Assembly (NCBI GenBank): GCA_902779075.1
Contig: CACZAK010000036.1
Coordinates: 1 to 31,614, forward strand
DNA from: an uncultured bacterium
Lineage (GTDB): Bacteria > Verrucomicrobiota > Kiritimatiellia > RFP12 > UBA1067
DNA length: 31,614 nucleotides
Direction: 5' to 3'
Under the pieces are notes generated by a model that ran no database searches, was not told the DNA's origin, and saw only the letters and a program-made list of their open reading frames with translations. The translations under genes were made by a program, and so were the position numbers. Of this stretch, positions 23,377 through 30,035 are shown in pieces (the first letter of the stretch is position 1; the number at the start of each line of letters is the position of its first letter).

Positions 23377-23882
23377 TGAGGCTTTATCACGGAACCGATG
23401 CGTTCTTTGAACGGCCGGATTTATCCATGTGCCGACCATTCAAGGATTTCGGGAAAGGATTCTACCTGACTCCTGATCTCGCTGTCGCAAAACGGATGGC
23501 TGAGCGTTGTGTCGAGCGTTCTAATTGGCAAGGTGCGCCGAAGTATGTATATGTCTACGATTTTGACGATGCGGATCTCACTGCCCTGAATGTAAGGCGT
23601 TTCGCTCCGATAGTAAACGAGGAGTTTGCCATGTTTGTAATGGCGAACCGACAGATGCGAACTACGGCTGCGGATCACAATCGTGACCATCGCTACGATA
23701 TTGTTGCCGGCCCTATTGCGGATGACAGGATGGGGGTGTTGTTTAGAAGATTTGAAGATGGCGAGGTCACGATTGAATATCTGGTGGAAGAGCTTAAATT
23801 CAAGAAGTTGTCGATGCAGTATTCTTTTCATACGGAAAGGGCTTTGTTGAAATTAACGATGAAGGAGGTGCGTCATGTCTAA
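23376..23882 (+). CDS. DUF3990 protein, putative ADP-ribosyltransferase-type toxin (168 aa)
   Basis: Matches the DUF3990 family, whose motifs resemble an ADP-ribosyltransferase fold: LYHGT with His5 near the start, GKGFYLT with Tyr30, and a C-terminal QYSFHTERAL with Gln148. The activity and target are inferred from family resemblance and not shown by sequence alone. The ATG at 23376 overlaps the upstream stop as TGATG. An in-frame GTG at 23349 would overlap the upstream gene more and is less likely. The 3' end overlaps the next gene by 8 bp, giving a tightly packed three-gene unit. Confidence 0.75.
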   Translation: MRLYHGTDAFFERPDLSMCRPFKDFGKGFYLTPDLAVAKRMAERCVERSNWQGAPKYVYVYDFDDADLTALNVRRFAPIVNEEFAMFVMANRQMRTTAADHNRDHRYDIVAGPIADDRMGVLFRRFEDGEVTIEYLVEELKFKKLSMQYSFHTERALLKLTMKEVRHV

Positions 23883-24087
23883 AATTACATTTCAGCATCT
23901 CGTCGAGAAGGCGGTGGCGGAAATAGCCCTTGCACTTGTACGGAAACAAAAACTTTCCGAGAAGGAGGCGCTGAGGGAAGTCTATCATTCGGTTTTCTAC
24001 AAAAAACTGCTCAACCCCAAGACGGCGCTTGCCATTGAAAGCCGTGCATCTCAAGTTTATCTCTACATGCAACAACGCACTGCTTAA
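23875..24087 (+). CDS. Small helical protein of the DUF3990 cassette (70 aa)
   Basis: It starts inside the end of the DUF3990 gene (ATGTCTAA overlap) with a strong GGAGGTG ribosome site. The sequence is helical and charged (FQHLVEKAVAEIALALVRK, then SEKEALREVYHSVFYKKLL). No precise family is recognised. By position it could be an antitoxin or a second accessory component of the cassette. Confidence 0.7.
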   Translation: MSKITFQHLVEKAVAEIALALVRKQKLSEKEALREVYHSVFYKKLLNPKTALAIESRASQVYLYMQQRTA

Positions 24088-24164
24088 ACACGTGGGTAAT
24101 ATCGGCGATGGAGATGTGGCAATTTGGGCCAGAGGGAATATTCAATATTTGGGAGAGTGAGAGG

Positions 24165-24214
24165 ATCACAGGCTCGCCGAAGAACTCGGCTTATCTGAGG
24201 ATGGTGTGACATGA
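24165..24214 (+). pseudogene. Possible relic of a coding sequence ahead of the second DUF3791 gene
   Basis: The frame ending LAEELGLSEDGVT reads into a TGA that overlaps the next ATG as ATGA, the usual arrangement of coupled genes. The frame is closed upstream by a stop near 24161 and has no start codon. It may be the last codons of a deleted cassette gene. DNA from 24088 to 24164 shows nothing else. Confidence 0.3.
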
Positions 24215-24405
24215 GCAAGGAATTCCGCTTCTTCATCTATCTGCTCGAGCGCTACGCCGAACATCTTGGCGTTACCGCCGACGTCGCCTATCGTCGCCTT
24301 TCGCAAAAAAAACTTGTCGATTATGCAATCGGAATGTACGAACTGTATCATGTCGAGGCAATCGAAAACGCCTTTGCCGACCTCGACAAACGATTGTCGG
24401 CATGA
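24211..24405 (+). CDS. Second DUF3791-type small protein (64 aa)
   Basis: FRFFIYLLERYAEHLGVTA followed by a KKLVDYAIGMYELYHVEAIE core matches the small DUF3791 pattern and aligns in plan with the gene at 23152. It has a GAGGATGG ribosome site and an ATGA overlap with an upstream relic. It is probably an orphan partner left from a second DUF3990-type cassette. Confidence 0.65.
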   Translation: MSKEFRFFIYLLERYAEHLGVTADVAYRRLSQKKLVDYAIGMYELYHVEAIENAFADLDKRLSA

Positions 24406-24504
24406 CATGCAAAAAGGTTATTCGTATGGCATTAAAACCACCTCATGCACAAGAGCGATGATCCTACTGAATTTTTCATGATTCCCCTAATAACCAATTT
24501 ATAG

Positions 24505-24510
24505 TATAAT
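24505..24510 (+). promoter_or_regulatory. -10 element of the toxin-antitoxin pair
   Basis: TATAAT with a poor -35 (TTCCCC, 24482-24487, 17 bp spacing), 30 bp upstream of the antitoxin gene. Confidence 0.45.
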
Positions 24511-24540
24511 GAGCGGCGTCCGAAAAGAAAGTGCAAACAC

Positions 24541-24846
24541 ATGCCGGCAACATTGGAATTAAACGACGCCGAAACTCCCGTAAAGGAGTTCTTCAAGCGT
24601 GCATTCATGGGCGAGCCACAGATTGTGACTCGACATGGTGTTCCATCTCTTGTCATCATCACGTATGCTGATTATGCAGCAGCGAAAATATCCGTGAAGC
24701 AAAGAGCAACATCCTCTCGGAAACGCAAGTCTTTTGTTGATTTTCTTCGGAGTTGTCCTGTTGATTTGTCAGAACTTGATCTTGAACGAGACAAAGATAC
24801 AGGTAGGAATCGTGAATCTATTTTTGCGGAAGGCATGTTTGCGTGA
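24541..24846 (+). CDS. Phd/YefM-family antitoxin (101 aa)
   Basis: Antitoxin of a type II pair. The N-terminal Phd/YefM DNA-binding fold shows the pattern VKEFFKRAFMGEPQIVTRHG and PSLVIITYADYAAAK. The C-terminal part (about residues 58-101, DFLRSCPVDLSELDLERD) is the likely toxin-neutralising segment. Such antitoxins normally repress their own promoter through complex binding. The ATG at 24541 is used. Its TGA overlaps the GTG start of the toxin gene (GTGA), the classic coupled arrangement. Confidence 0.85.
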   Translation: MPATLELNDAETPVKEFFKRAFMGEPQIVTRHGVPSLVIITYADYAAAKISVKQRATSSRKRKSFVDFLRSCPVDLSELDLERDKDTGRNRESIFAEGMFA

Positions 24847-25262
24847 AGTACCTCCTCGACACTTGTATCATCAGTGAAACAGCTCGATCGCGGCCAGATA
24901 CGAGGGTAATGGAATGGCTTGGTTCTGTGGACGAAGGCGACCTTTTCGTTCCCGCTGTAGTGTTTGGCGAGTTGCGTAAGGGTGTGGAACGGCGTAATGA
25001 CGATTCAAAGAAGATTGCTTTGGCGCGATGGCTTGATGAATGTCGCGAAATCTACGGAGACAGGATTGTCCCTTTTGATTACGATGTGTCAAACTTGTGG
25101 GGCAAGGTGGTCGCGAATCTACAGAAAGCCGGCAAAACTCCGCCCGTGATTGATTCTCAAATCGCAGCCACGGCACTCTGCCATGGTATGACTCTCGTCA
25201 CTCGCAATGTGCGCGACATGGCAGACTTCTCGGTTCAGTTGCTTAATCCATTTCAAGACTGA
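24843..25262 (+). CDS. PIN-domain toxin, VapC/FitB type (139 aa)
   Basis: A PIN-domain ribonuclease toxin expected to cut RNA using Mg2+ held by acidic residues. Asp6 (LLDTCIISE), Glu43 (FGELRKG) and Asp104 (VIDSQIAATAL) are present, followed by the TRNVRDM motif with Asn122 and Asp125. VTRN(V/E)xDF endings are typical of FitB-like VapC. It starts with GTG at 24843, overlapping the antitoxin stop. Full length for the family, so probably active. Confidence 0.88.
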   Translation: MKYLLDTCIISETARSRPDTRVMEWLGSVDEGDLFVPAVVFGELRKGVERRNDDSKKIALARWLDECREIYGDRIVPFDYDVSNLWGKVVANLQKAGKTPPVIDSQIAATALCHGMTLVTRNVRDMADFSVQLLNPFQD

Positions 25263-25680
25263 TTAACTGCAATGAAAGGAACGAAAACCACAAAACAGTG
25301 AAACGGTCATAGGCGGGGCAACGCCTCGCCACGGTCGCCGCAATGGTAAGGTATTTTCGATGAAACTGTCGTACCAAAGCGGAGTGACAAGATGATTTAA
25401 AGCAATGCTGCAAAGCAGTCGCCTTCCTAAATGTGAGAAGTTGAAGATGGACGACACTTGGCAGAGGAAACGCAACATGCGTTCACCTCTCTTTGTGTCT
25501 CCATCATGGCAATTCTCACAGCCTAGGAAGGGACATGAAGAGAGGTTTTCATTTATCCTTGATTCGTGTCCGATTGCCAAGTGGCGACACGGGACGAGGA
25601 TAAGCCCGATTCTCGACCAGTGGGATGCCGATAGGGCGCAAGGAAGCTAACCGTACAGGTACAGGAAAGGATTGTTTACC
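25263..25680 (+). other. Intergenic stretch with a small hairpin and no supported gene
   Basis: GGCGGGGC (25312-25319) and GCCTCGCC (25323-25330) form an 8-bp stem with a 3-nt loop, similar in plan to the hairpins inside carA. An open frame at 25405-25650 lacks a ribosome site and has low-quality composition. A GGAAAGGA ribosome site near 25663 serves the next gene. Nothing else was recognised. Confidence 0.5.
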
Positions 25681-26592
25681 ATGCAGATGAAATGTCCTAG
25701 TTGTGGCAATGAATGTGAGGTTTGTGACGAACCTGCAATTGGGCAAAGTTTACTATGCCCGTTCTGTGGTGCAAAGTTTGGTTATGTACCGAAAGTGGAC
25801 GGAGGTTCAGTAAATAGTGTGGTCAAAGAGGTGGAAGCATCAGGAAACAATACTCAGAACGTGGAAATGGGACAAAAAAAATATAAGGTGAATTACACCT
25901 CTTTTTTCTTCAAAGTTAAGGCTATGACTATAATTGTAATGGACAAGACTGTTGCATGGTGGAAAAATGGCAAAGGAAGGCGCGATGTGTTCTTTTCAAA
26001 GGTGAAAGTATTTGCGATAACGGCAAAAGACAAGACAGTTGCATGGTGGAAGGGCGGGAAGGGAGGACGTGATGCGTTCTTCTCAAAGGCGAAAGCGATT
26101 GTGATGACGGCAAAGAACAAAACAACATCATTATGGAATAGTGGTACGAAAGGCAAGCTTGTCGTTTGCGCCGTAGCACTACTCGTTATTTGTTTGATTT
26201 TGTTAGTAAGTCAAGGCGTCTATAGAACAGAAGGTCAAAAAGACGTAAATGTGCATGGAAGTCATGTCGAACTTAGGGATGAACAGAACATAGAGAAAAA
26301 AGCGAGCGAACATCATAATGCGTCAGACAAAAAAAGTGCCGTAGAACAATTTGACCTTGGTGTCTGTTATGTCAAAGGCGATGGCGTGCCACGAGATTAT
26401 GCGCAAGCCGCAAAATTGTTTCGCTTGTCGGCGGAACAAGGCAATGATAATGCACAAAAGAATCTTGGCATTCTTTACTGTCTGGGATATGGGGTACAGA
26501 AGAACACAAAGGAAGGAATTCAATGGCTGAAGAGAGCCAGAGATCAAGGGAATGAAGAAGCACGAGAACTCTTAGACGAAATCCTCAAGTAA
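25681..26592 (+). CDS. Zinc-ribbon, membrane-spanning Sel1-repeat protein (303 aa)
   Basis: Function unknown; the layout suggests an inner-membrane protein with a cytoplasmic zinc ribbon and an external Sel1 scaffold for protein contacts. The ribbon has Cys5, Cys8, Cys26 and Cys29. Residues about 74-158 are three 29-aa tandem repeats (FFSKxKxxxITAKDKTVAWWK). One transmembrane helix lies about 158-180 (LVVCAVALLVICLILLVS), and two Sel1 repeats at about 217-303 (LGVCYVKGDGVPRDYAQAAK). The ATG at 25681 with GGAAAGGA upstream is preferred over an in-frame TTG at 25672. It is visibly AT-richer than the BspA region, as is the next gene, suggesting shared foreign origin. Confidence 0.8.
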   Translation: MQMKCPSCGNECEVCDEPAIGQSLLCPFCGAKFGYVPKVDGGSVNSVVKEVEASGNNTQNVEMGQKKYKVNYTSFFFKVKAMTIIVMDKTVAWWKNGKGRRDVFFSKVKVFAITAKDKTVAWWKGGKGGRDAFFSKAKAIVMTAKNKTTSLWNSGTKGKLVVCAVALLVICLILLVSQGVYRTEGQKDVNVHGSHVELRDEQNIEKKASEHHNASDKKSAVEQFDLGVCYVKGDGVPRDYAQAAKLFRLSAEQGNDNAQKNLGILYCLGYGVQKNTKEGIQWLKRARDQGNEEARELLDEILK

Positions 26593-26675
26593 AAGGCAAG
26601 CCAATTTTTACGTTTTGTGGCGAGTGCCACGAAACTAAACAACAATCCTACGAACAAAAAGAAAGGAACATCAAA

Positions 26676-28373
26676 ATGAAGATTCCAGCGATAAAGACAT
26701 TGGCGTTTTCTTTGACAACGGCAATCGGAGTGACGCTTTTTGCCAAAGAACAAAAAATCGGAGACTACACATGGTCGTATGAACTGAACCAAGGTGACGC
26801 AGTCATTACAGGTGTGTCGCCCCAAACAGGCAACGTCAAGATACCATCAACAATCGGCGACGGTGTTCATCCAGTGACAGGTATCTGGAATGGGGCGTTC
26901 CGTAATTGTACAGGCCTTACAGGCGTGATTATTCCCAATGGCGTACTATATATTGGAGATGAGGCATTTATGGGGTGTAGTGGATTGACTAAAGTGACAA
27001 TTCCTGGTTCTGTGACGGACATTAATTCATCTGTATTTGAAGGTTGTTATGGTTTGAAGGACGTTACGATCAGCGAAGGATTGTCAGAAATCGGTTTTGC
27101 CATGTTTGAGGAATGTAAAGGCTTGACGGACGTGACGATTCCCTATAGCGTGAAGTATATCAGTGACAAGGCCTTTATGAATTGTACAAGCCTCAAGAGT
27201 GTGAAGGTGCGGAATCCCAAGACGGTAGTAATGTTCATGGCATTTTATGGTTGTACCGCTCTTGTGGATGACAATGGATTCTTAATTGTCAATGGCACAT
27301 TGCTTCGTTATTCCGGTAAGGGAGGACAAGTGTCGATCCCGAATTCCGTTACGAGTATAGCTAAAATGGCGTTTGAGGATAGTAAGGAAAGTCTGAAGGG
27401 CGTAACAATCCCTGATTCTGTGAAGAGTATCGGAGAATATGCATTTGCGGGTTGCAAAAACTTAGAAAATGTGACGATTGGTAAAGGCATGACGAGTATC
27501 GGAGGGTCGGCGTTTAATGGGTGTAAGAGTTTGAAGAGCGTGATCATTCCCGATTCCGTGACGAACATCACAGATGGTACATTTTGTGATTGCGAGGGAT
27601 TGGTAAACGTGACGATCGGGAAAGGCGTGACGAGCATCGGTGCGTCGGCGTTTTCTAGTTGTACGAGCTTAAAGAATGTGGCGATACCCAACGGTGTAAC
27701 ATACATAGGTGAAATGGCTTTTTACTATTGTAAAGCTTTGCAGGAAGTAACCATTCCGGATTCCGTGAAGCGTATTGGGAAGCAGGCGTTTGGTTATTGC
27801 GACAGCTTGACGAAAGCCTCGATACCGGAAACGTTTGAAGATTTTAAGGCTGATATTTTCGATGGGAGTGAAGCTCTTTCATTCAAAAGAGGATTGACTG
27901 TTAGACGACTGGCAGGTTCCCAAAACTACGTAGAAAGGGTGAAAAACTACCGTTTGGAGGCGTCATTGGGTATTGCTGCTGCGCAATATGAACTAGGCAT
28001 GTGTTATTGCAAGGGTAAGGGTGTGAACGAGAACATTGTCGAGGCGGCGAAGTGGTGGCGTAAGGCAGCCAACCAAAACCACGCCGAAGCGCAGTTCCAA
28101 CTGGGCTGTCTATACTACATGGGGGATGGAGTGGATGAGAACGGACTAGAGGCGGTGAATCTGTGGCGCAAAGCTGCTGCACAAGGTCATGCCAGTTCAT
28201 TATGTAACCTTGGTATATTCTACATGGAAGGTCGTGAAGACTTGAACATACCGAGGGACAGGATTGAAGGGTTACGGTTGCTTCGCATGGCGATGGAGAA
28301 AGGTTCAGTTAAAGCGCGGGACATACTATGGAGAATGAAATGGGAGAGCGGGAATCGACTAGATCGTTTATAA
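26676..28373 (+). CDS. Secreted BspA-LRR/Sel1 chimera (565 aa)
   Basis: A predicted exported protein combining two repeat folds. The signal peptide is about residues 1-23 (ending VTLFA), followed by the GDYTWSYEL entry motif shared with the large BspA proteins. About 13 LRR_5 units (about 55-400; VTIPDSVKSIGEYAFAGC) follow, then about three and a half Sel1 repeats (about 425-555; LGMCYCKGKGVNENIVEAAK). It has no InlB-like repeats, unlike the four upstream BspA genes. The ATG at 26676 has AAAGAAAGGAA upstream. Composition is more AT-rich. The Sel1 part links it to its upstream neighbour 83 bp away, and the two may work together or be co-transcribed. Confidence 0.88.
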   Translation: MKIPAIKTLAFSLTTAIGVTLFAKEQKIGDYTWSYELNQGDAVITGVSPQTGNVKIPSTIGDGVHPVTGIWNGAFRNCTGLTGVIIPNGVLYIGDEAFMGCSGLTKVTIPGSVTDINSSVFEGCYGLKDVTISEGLSEIGFAMFEECKGLTDVTIPYSVKYISDKAFMNCTSLKSVKVRNPKTVVMFMAFYGCTALVDDNGFLIVNGTLLRYSGKGGQVSIPNSVTSIAKMAFEDSKESLKGVTIPDSVKSIGEYAFAGCKNLENVTIGKGMTSIGGSAFNGCKSLKSVIIPDSVTNITDGTFCDCEGLVNVTIGKGVTSIGASAFSSCTSLKNVAIPNGVTYIGEMAFYYCKALQEVTIPDSVKRIGKQAFGYCDSLTKASIPETFEDFKADIFDGSEALSFKRGLTVRRLAGSQNYVERVKNYRLEASLGIAAAQYELGMCYCKGKGVNENIVEAAKWWRKAANQNHAEAQFQLGCLYYMGDGVDENGLEAVNLWRKAAAQGHASSLCNLGIFYMEGREDLNIPRDRIEGLRLLRMAMEKGSVKARDILWRMKWESGNRLDRL

Positions 28374-28498
28374 TGGTACGGAACTATTGTGTCCCAGGAT
28401 GCGCGAGGTGGCAGACCTCGTTGGTGGAGTAGAAGTGGTGGGGTAGTGTGACAAGTAAAGCTCGATAACAACTTGCGAAATGAAAGGAGTTAACCGCA

Positions 28499-28516
28499 AT
28501 GAACATCTGCGTGTGA
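28499..28516 (+). other. Five-codon frame behind a strong ribosome site
   Basis: AAAGGAG lies at optimal distance before an ATG followed by only four codons and TGA. A TGATATAAC extended -10-like sequence overlaps the end (TATAAC 28517-28522). It could be a leader for carA, or a ribosome site orphaned by loss of its gene. DNA at 28374-28632 holds otherwise only a hairpin near 28402-28419 (CGAGGT/ACCTCG). Confidence 0.3.
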
Positions 28517-28632
28517 TATAACGGAGCAGGACAATTGTGAAGAGAAATTCAAGGTAAATGTTTTTACAATAATGACATGAGGCGCAGAGCCGAAGTTACA
28601 CTAATTGTAAGAGAAGGGCATCCCAAAGGGCT

Positions 28633-29991
28633 TTGTTTCCGTTGGCACAGGTTGTGCTATTGTGGAAAGCAGAGCGCGAGCGGAAGGCGTTCCTCGCGCT
28701 GGATGATGGAACGGTGTTCCACGGCGTCGCATTCGGCGCGAAGAAGGATGCGCTCGGCGAGGTCGTGTTCAATACCGGCATGAGCGGGTATCAGGAAATC
28801 CTGACCGATCCCTCCTACGCAGGACAGTTCGTCACCCTCACCACCGCCGAAGTCGGCAACTACGGAATCAACAGCGCGGACACCGAAAGCCGCGCTCTGT
28901 TTCTATCCGGGCTCGTGATCGGCGACCTAACCGAACCCAGCAACTGGCGTAGCGAAAAGAGCCTCGACAACTATCTCAAAGAGAATGGCGTGCCGGGCAT
29001 CTACGGCGTGGATACGCGGGCGCTTACCCTGCATATCCGCGAGCACGGCAACCGGAAAGCCTATCTGTGGGTGGCAGATCCGGAAATTCCGGATAATCCG
29101 GAGATTCCGGAATCCTGGGCGGTTGCAAGGGCGCGCGCGTGGGAGGGCCTCGATGGGCAGGACTACGCCGCCAAGGTTACGTGCAAGAAGGCGTATGAGT
29201 TTAATGTTGCCAATGTGAAAGTGTTGCCAAGCCCAATTCCCAGTTCCAATGGCTCCGCACACTCATTGGAAAATGGCAACAATGGAATTGGCAACATTTC
29301 CACACTGGCAACATTCCACATCGTCTGCTACGACTTCGGCGTGAAAACCAATATCCTCCGTTCGCTCGCATCGTGGGCACACGTGACCGTTGTGCCTGCC
29401 AAAACCTCCGCCGAGGAAGTGCTGGCGCTCAAGCCCGACGGTGTGTTCCTCTCCAACGGCCCCGCCGACCCCGCCGCTGTCACCTACGCCATCGAAAATA
29501 TTCAGAAGCTCCTTGGTCTTCGCCCCCTATCATCTACCAACTGCCAACTACCAACTACCAACTGCCAACTACCAACTCTCCCCATCATGGGCATCTGCCT
29601 CGGGCATCAGCTGCTTGCGCTTGCGTGCGGTGCGAAGACGGCGCGGCTCAAATTCGGCCACCACGGTTGTAACCATCCCGTGAAGAACCTTGCGACGGGC
29701 AAGGTGGAAATTACAAGCCAGAACCACAATTACGCCGTCGTTGGCGGCGTTGACGGCGGTCGCGGGGCGACCGCCCTACCGGGGGGCGGCGGTTTCATCG
29801 AAACCGCCCTGCCGGATTGCCTGGAGGTGACGCACGTCAATCTCAACGACGGCACGATCGAGGGCATCCGGCACAGGACGCTGCCGGCCTTCTCGGTGCA
29901 GTACCATCCCGAGTCCTGCCCTGGCCCGCACGACTCGGGCTATCTCTTTGGACAATTCAAGAAAATGATTTTAGCCGCAAAGAACGCATAG
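28633..29991 (+). CDS. carA: Carbamoyl-phosphate synthase small subunit, with in-frame repeat insertions
   Basis: Glutaminase subunit that supplies ammonia to CarB for carbamoyl phosphate (pyrimidine and arginine synthesis). The N-terminal domain has [15 protein letters not shown] and [16 protein letters not shown]. The class I amidotransferase domain has GICLGHQ with nucleophile Cys322, and YHPES with His425 and Glu427. It is 452 aa against the usual 360-380. The excess corresponds to an inverted-repeat insert (about residues 191-228), a heptamer insert (301-315) and a hairpin pair (374-393). The last codons and stop lie in a fourth repeat. No ATG is in frame: TTG 28633 (AAAGGG close upstream) or GTG 28654 are candidates, so the start is uncertain. 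carB is not in the window; pyrG follows directly. Confidence 0.9.
   Translation: MFPLAQVVLLWKAERERKAFLALDDGTVFHGVAFGAKKDALGEVVFNTGMSGYQEILTDPSYAGQFVTLTTAEVGNYGINSADTESRALFLSGLVIGDLTEPSNWRSEKSLDNYLKENGVPGIYGVDTRALTLHIREHGNRKAYLWVADPEIPDNPEIPESWAVARARAWEGLDGQDYAAKVTCKKAYEFNVANVKVLPSPIPSSNGSAHSLENGNNGIGNISTLATFHIVCYDFGVKTNILRSLASWAHVTVVPAKTSAEEVLALKPDGVFLSNGPADPAAVTYAIENIQKLLGLRPLSSTNCQLPTTNCQLPTLPIMGICLGHQLLALACGAKTARLKFGHHGCNHPVKNLATGKVEITSQNHNYAVVGGVDGGRGATALPGGGGFIETALPDCLEVTHVNLNDGTIEGIRHRTLPAFSVQYHPESCPGPHDSGYLFGQFKKMILAAKNA
29203..29315. repeat. 113-bp inverted-repeat element inside carA
   Basis: A 28-bp left arm (29203-29230) and 28-bp right arm (29288-29315) match at 25 of 28 positions, with inner CCAATG and CATTGG also paired. 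It encodes the low-complexity stretch between the N-terminal domain and [12 protein letters not shown], where the E. coli enzyme has only a short linker. No stop occurs in the frame used. Confidence 0.8.
29534..29575. repeat. Six tandem heptamers CTRCCAA inside carA
   Basis: Six perfect 7-bp units (four CTACCAA, two CTGCCAA) total 42 bp, a multiple of three, and encode [14 protein letters not shown] just before [10 protein letters not shown]. coli CarA has no equivalent residues there. Confidence 0.92.
29755..29808. repeat. Paired 9-bp-stem hairpins inside carA
   Basis: GGCGGTCGC (29755-29763) pairs with GCGACCGCC (29767-29775), and GGCGGTTTC (29788-29796) pairs with GAAACCGCC (29800-29808). 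Each has a 3-nt loop and each is followed by CCT(A/G)CCGG. The pair encodes an extra loop between YAV and [12 protein letters not shown]. Confidence 0.85.
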
Positions 29992-30035
29992 CCCGCAAAG
30001 GCTTTGCGATCTTTGCGTTCTTTGCGGCAAAAAGA
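29970..30035. repeat. 9-mer palindromic element spanning the carA stop and the carA-pyrG gap
   Basis: The left arm GCCGCAAAGAACGC and its extension face a right arm CTTTGCGTTCTTTGCGGC, giving an imperfect inverted repeat of about 33 bp per arm built from CGCAAAGAN units. It provides the final residues and stop codon of CarA, and fills the 44 bp to pyrG, leaving pyrG without a recognisable Shine-Dalgarno. Confidence 0.85.

Noticed and set aside
25405..25650. An 81-codon open frame between the toxin and the zinc-ribbon gene
   Set aside because: No ribosome site, no recognisable motif and a position in repeat-rich DNA; a chance frame is more likely.
29500..29580. A CRISPR array
   Set aside because: Units are 7 bp without spacers, and no cas genes are present.
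29521..29600. Reading the heptamer region of carA as a frameshift or pseudogene
   Set aside because: The insert is 42 bp, the frame continues, and catalytic Cys, His and Glu with all flanking motifs are intact.
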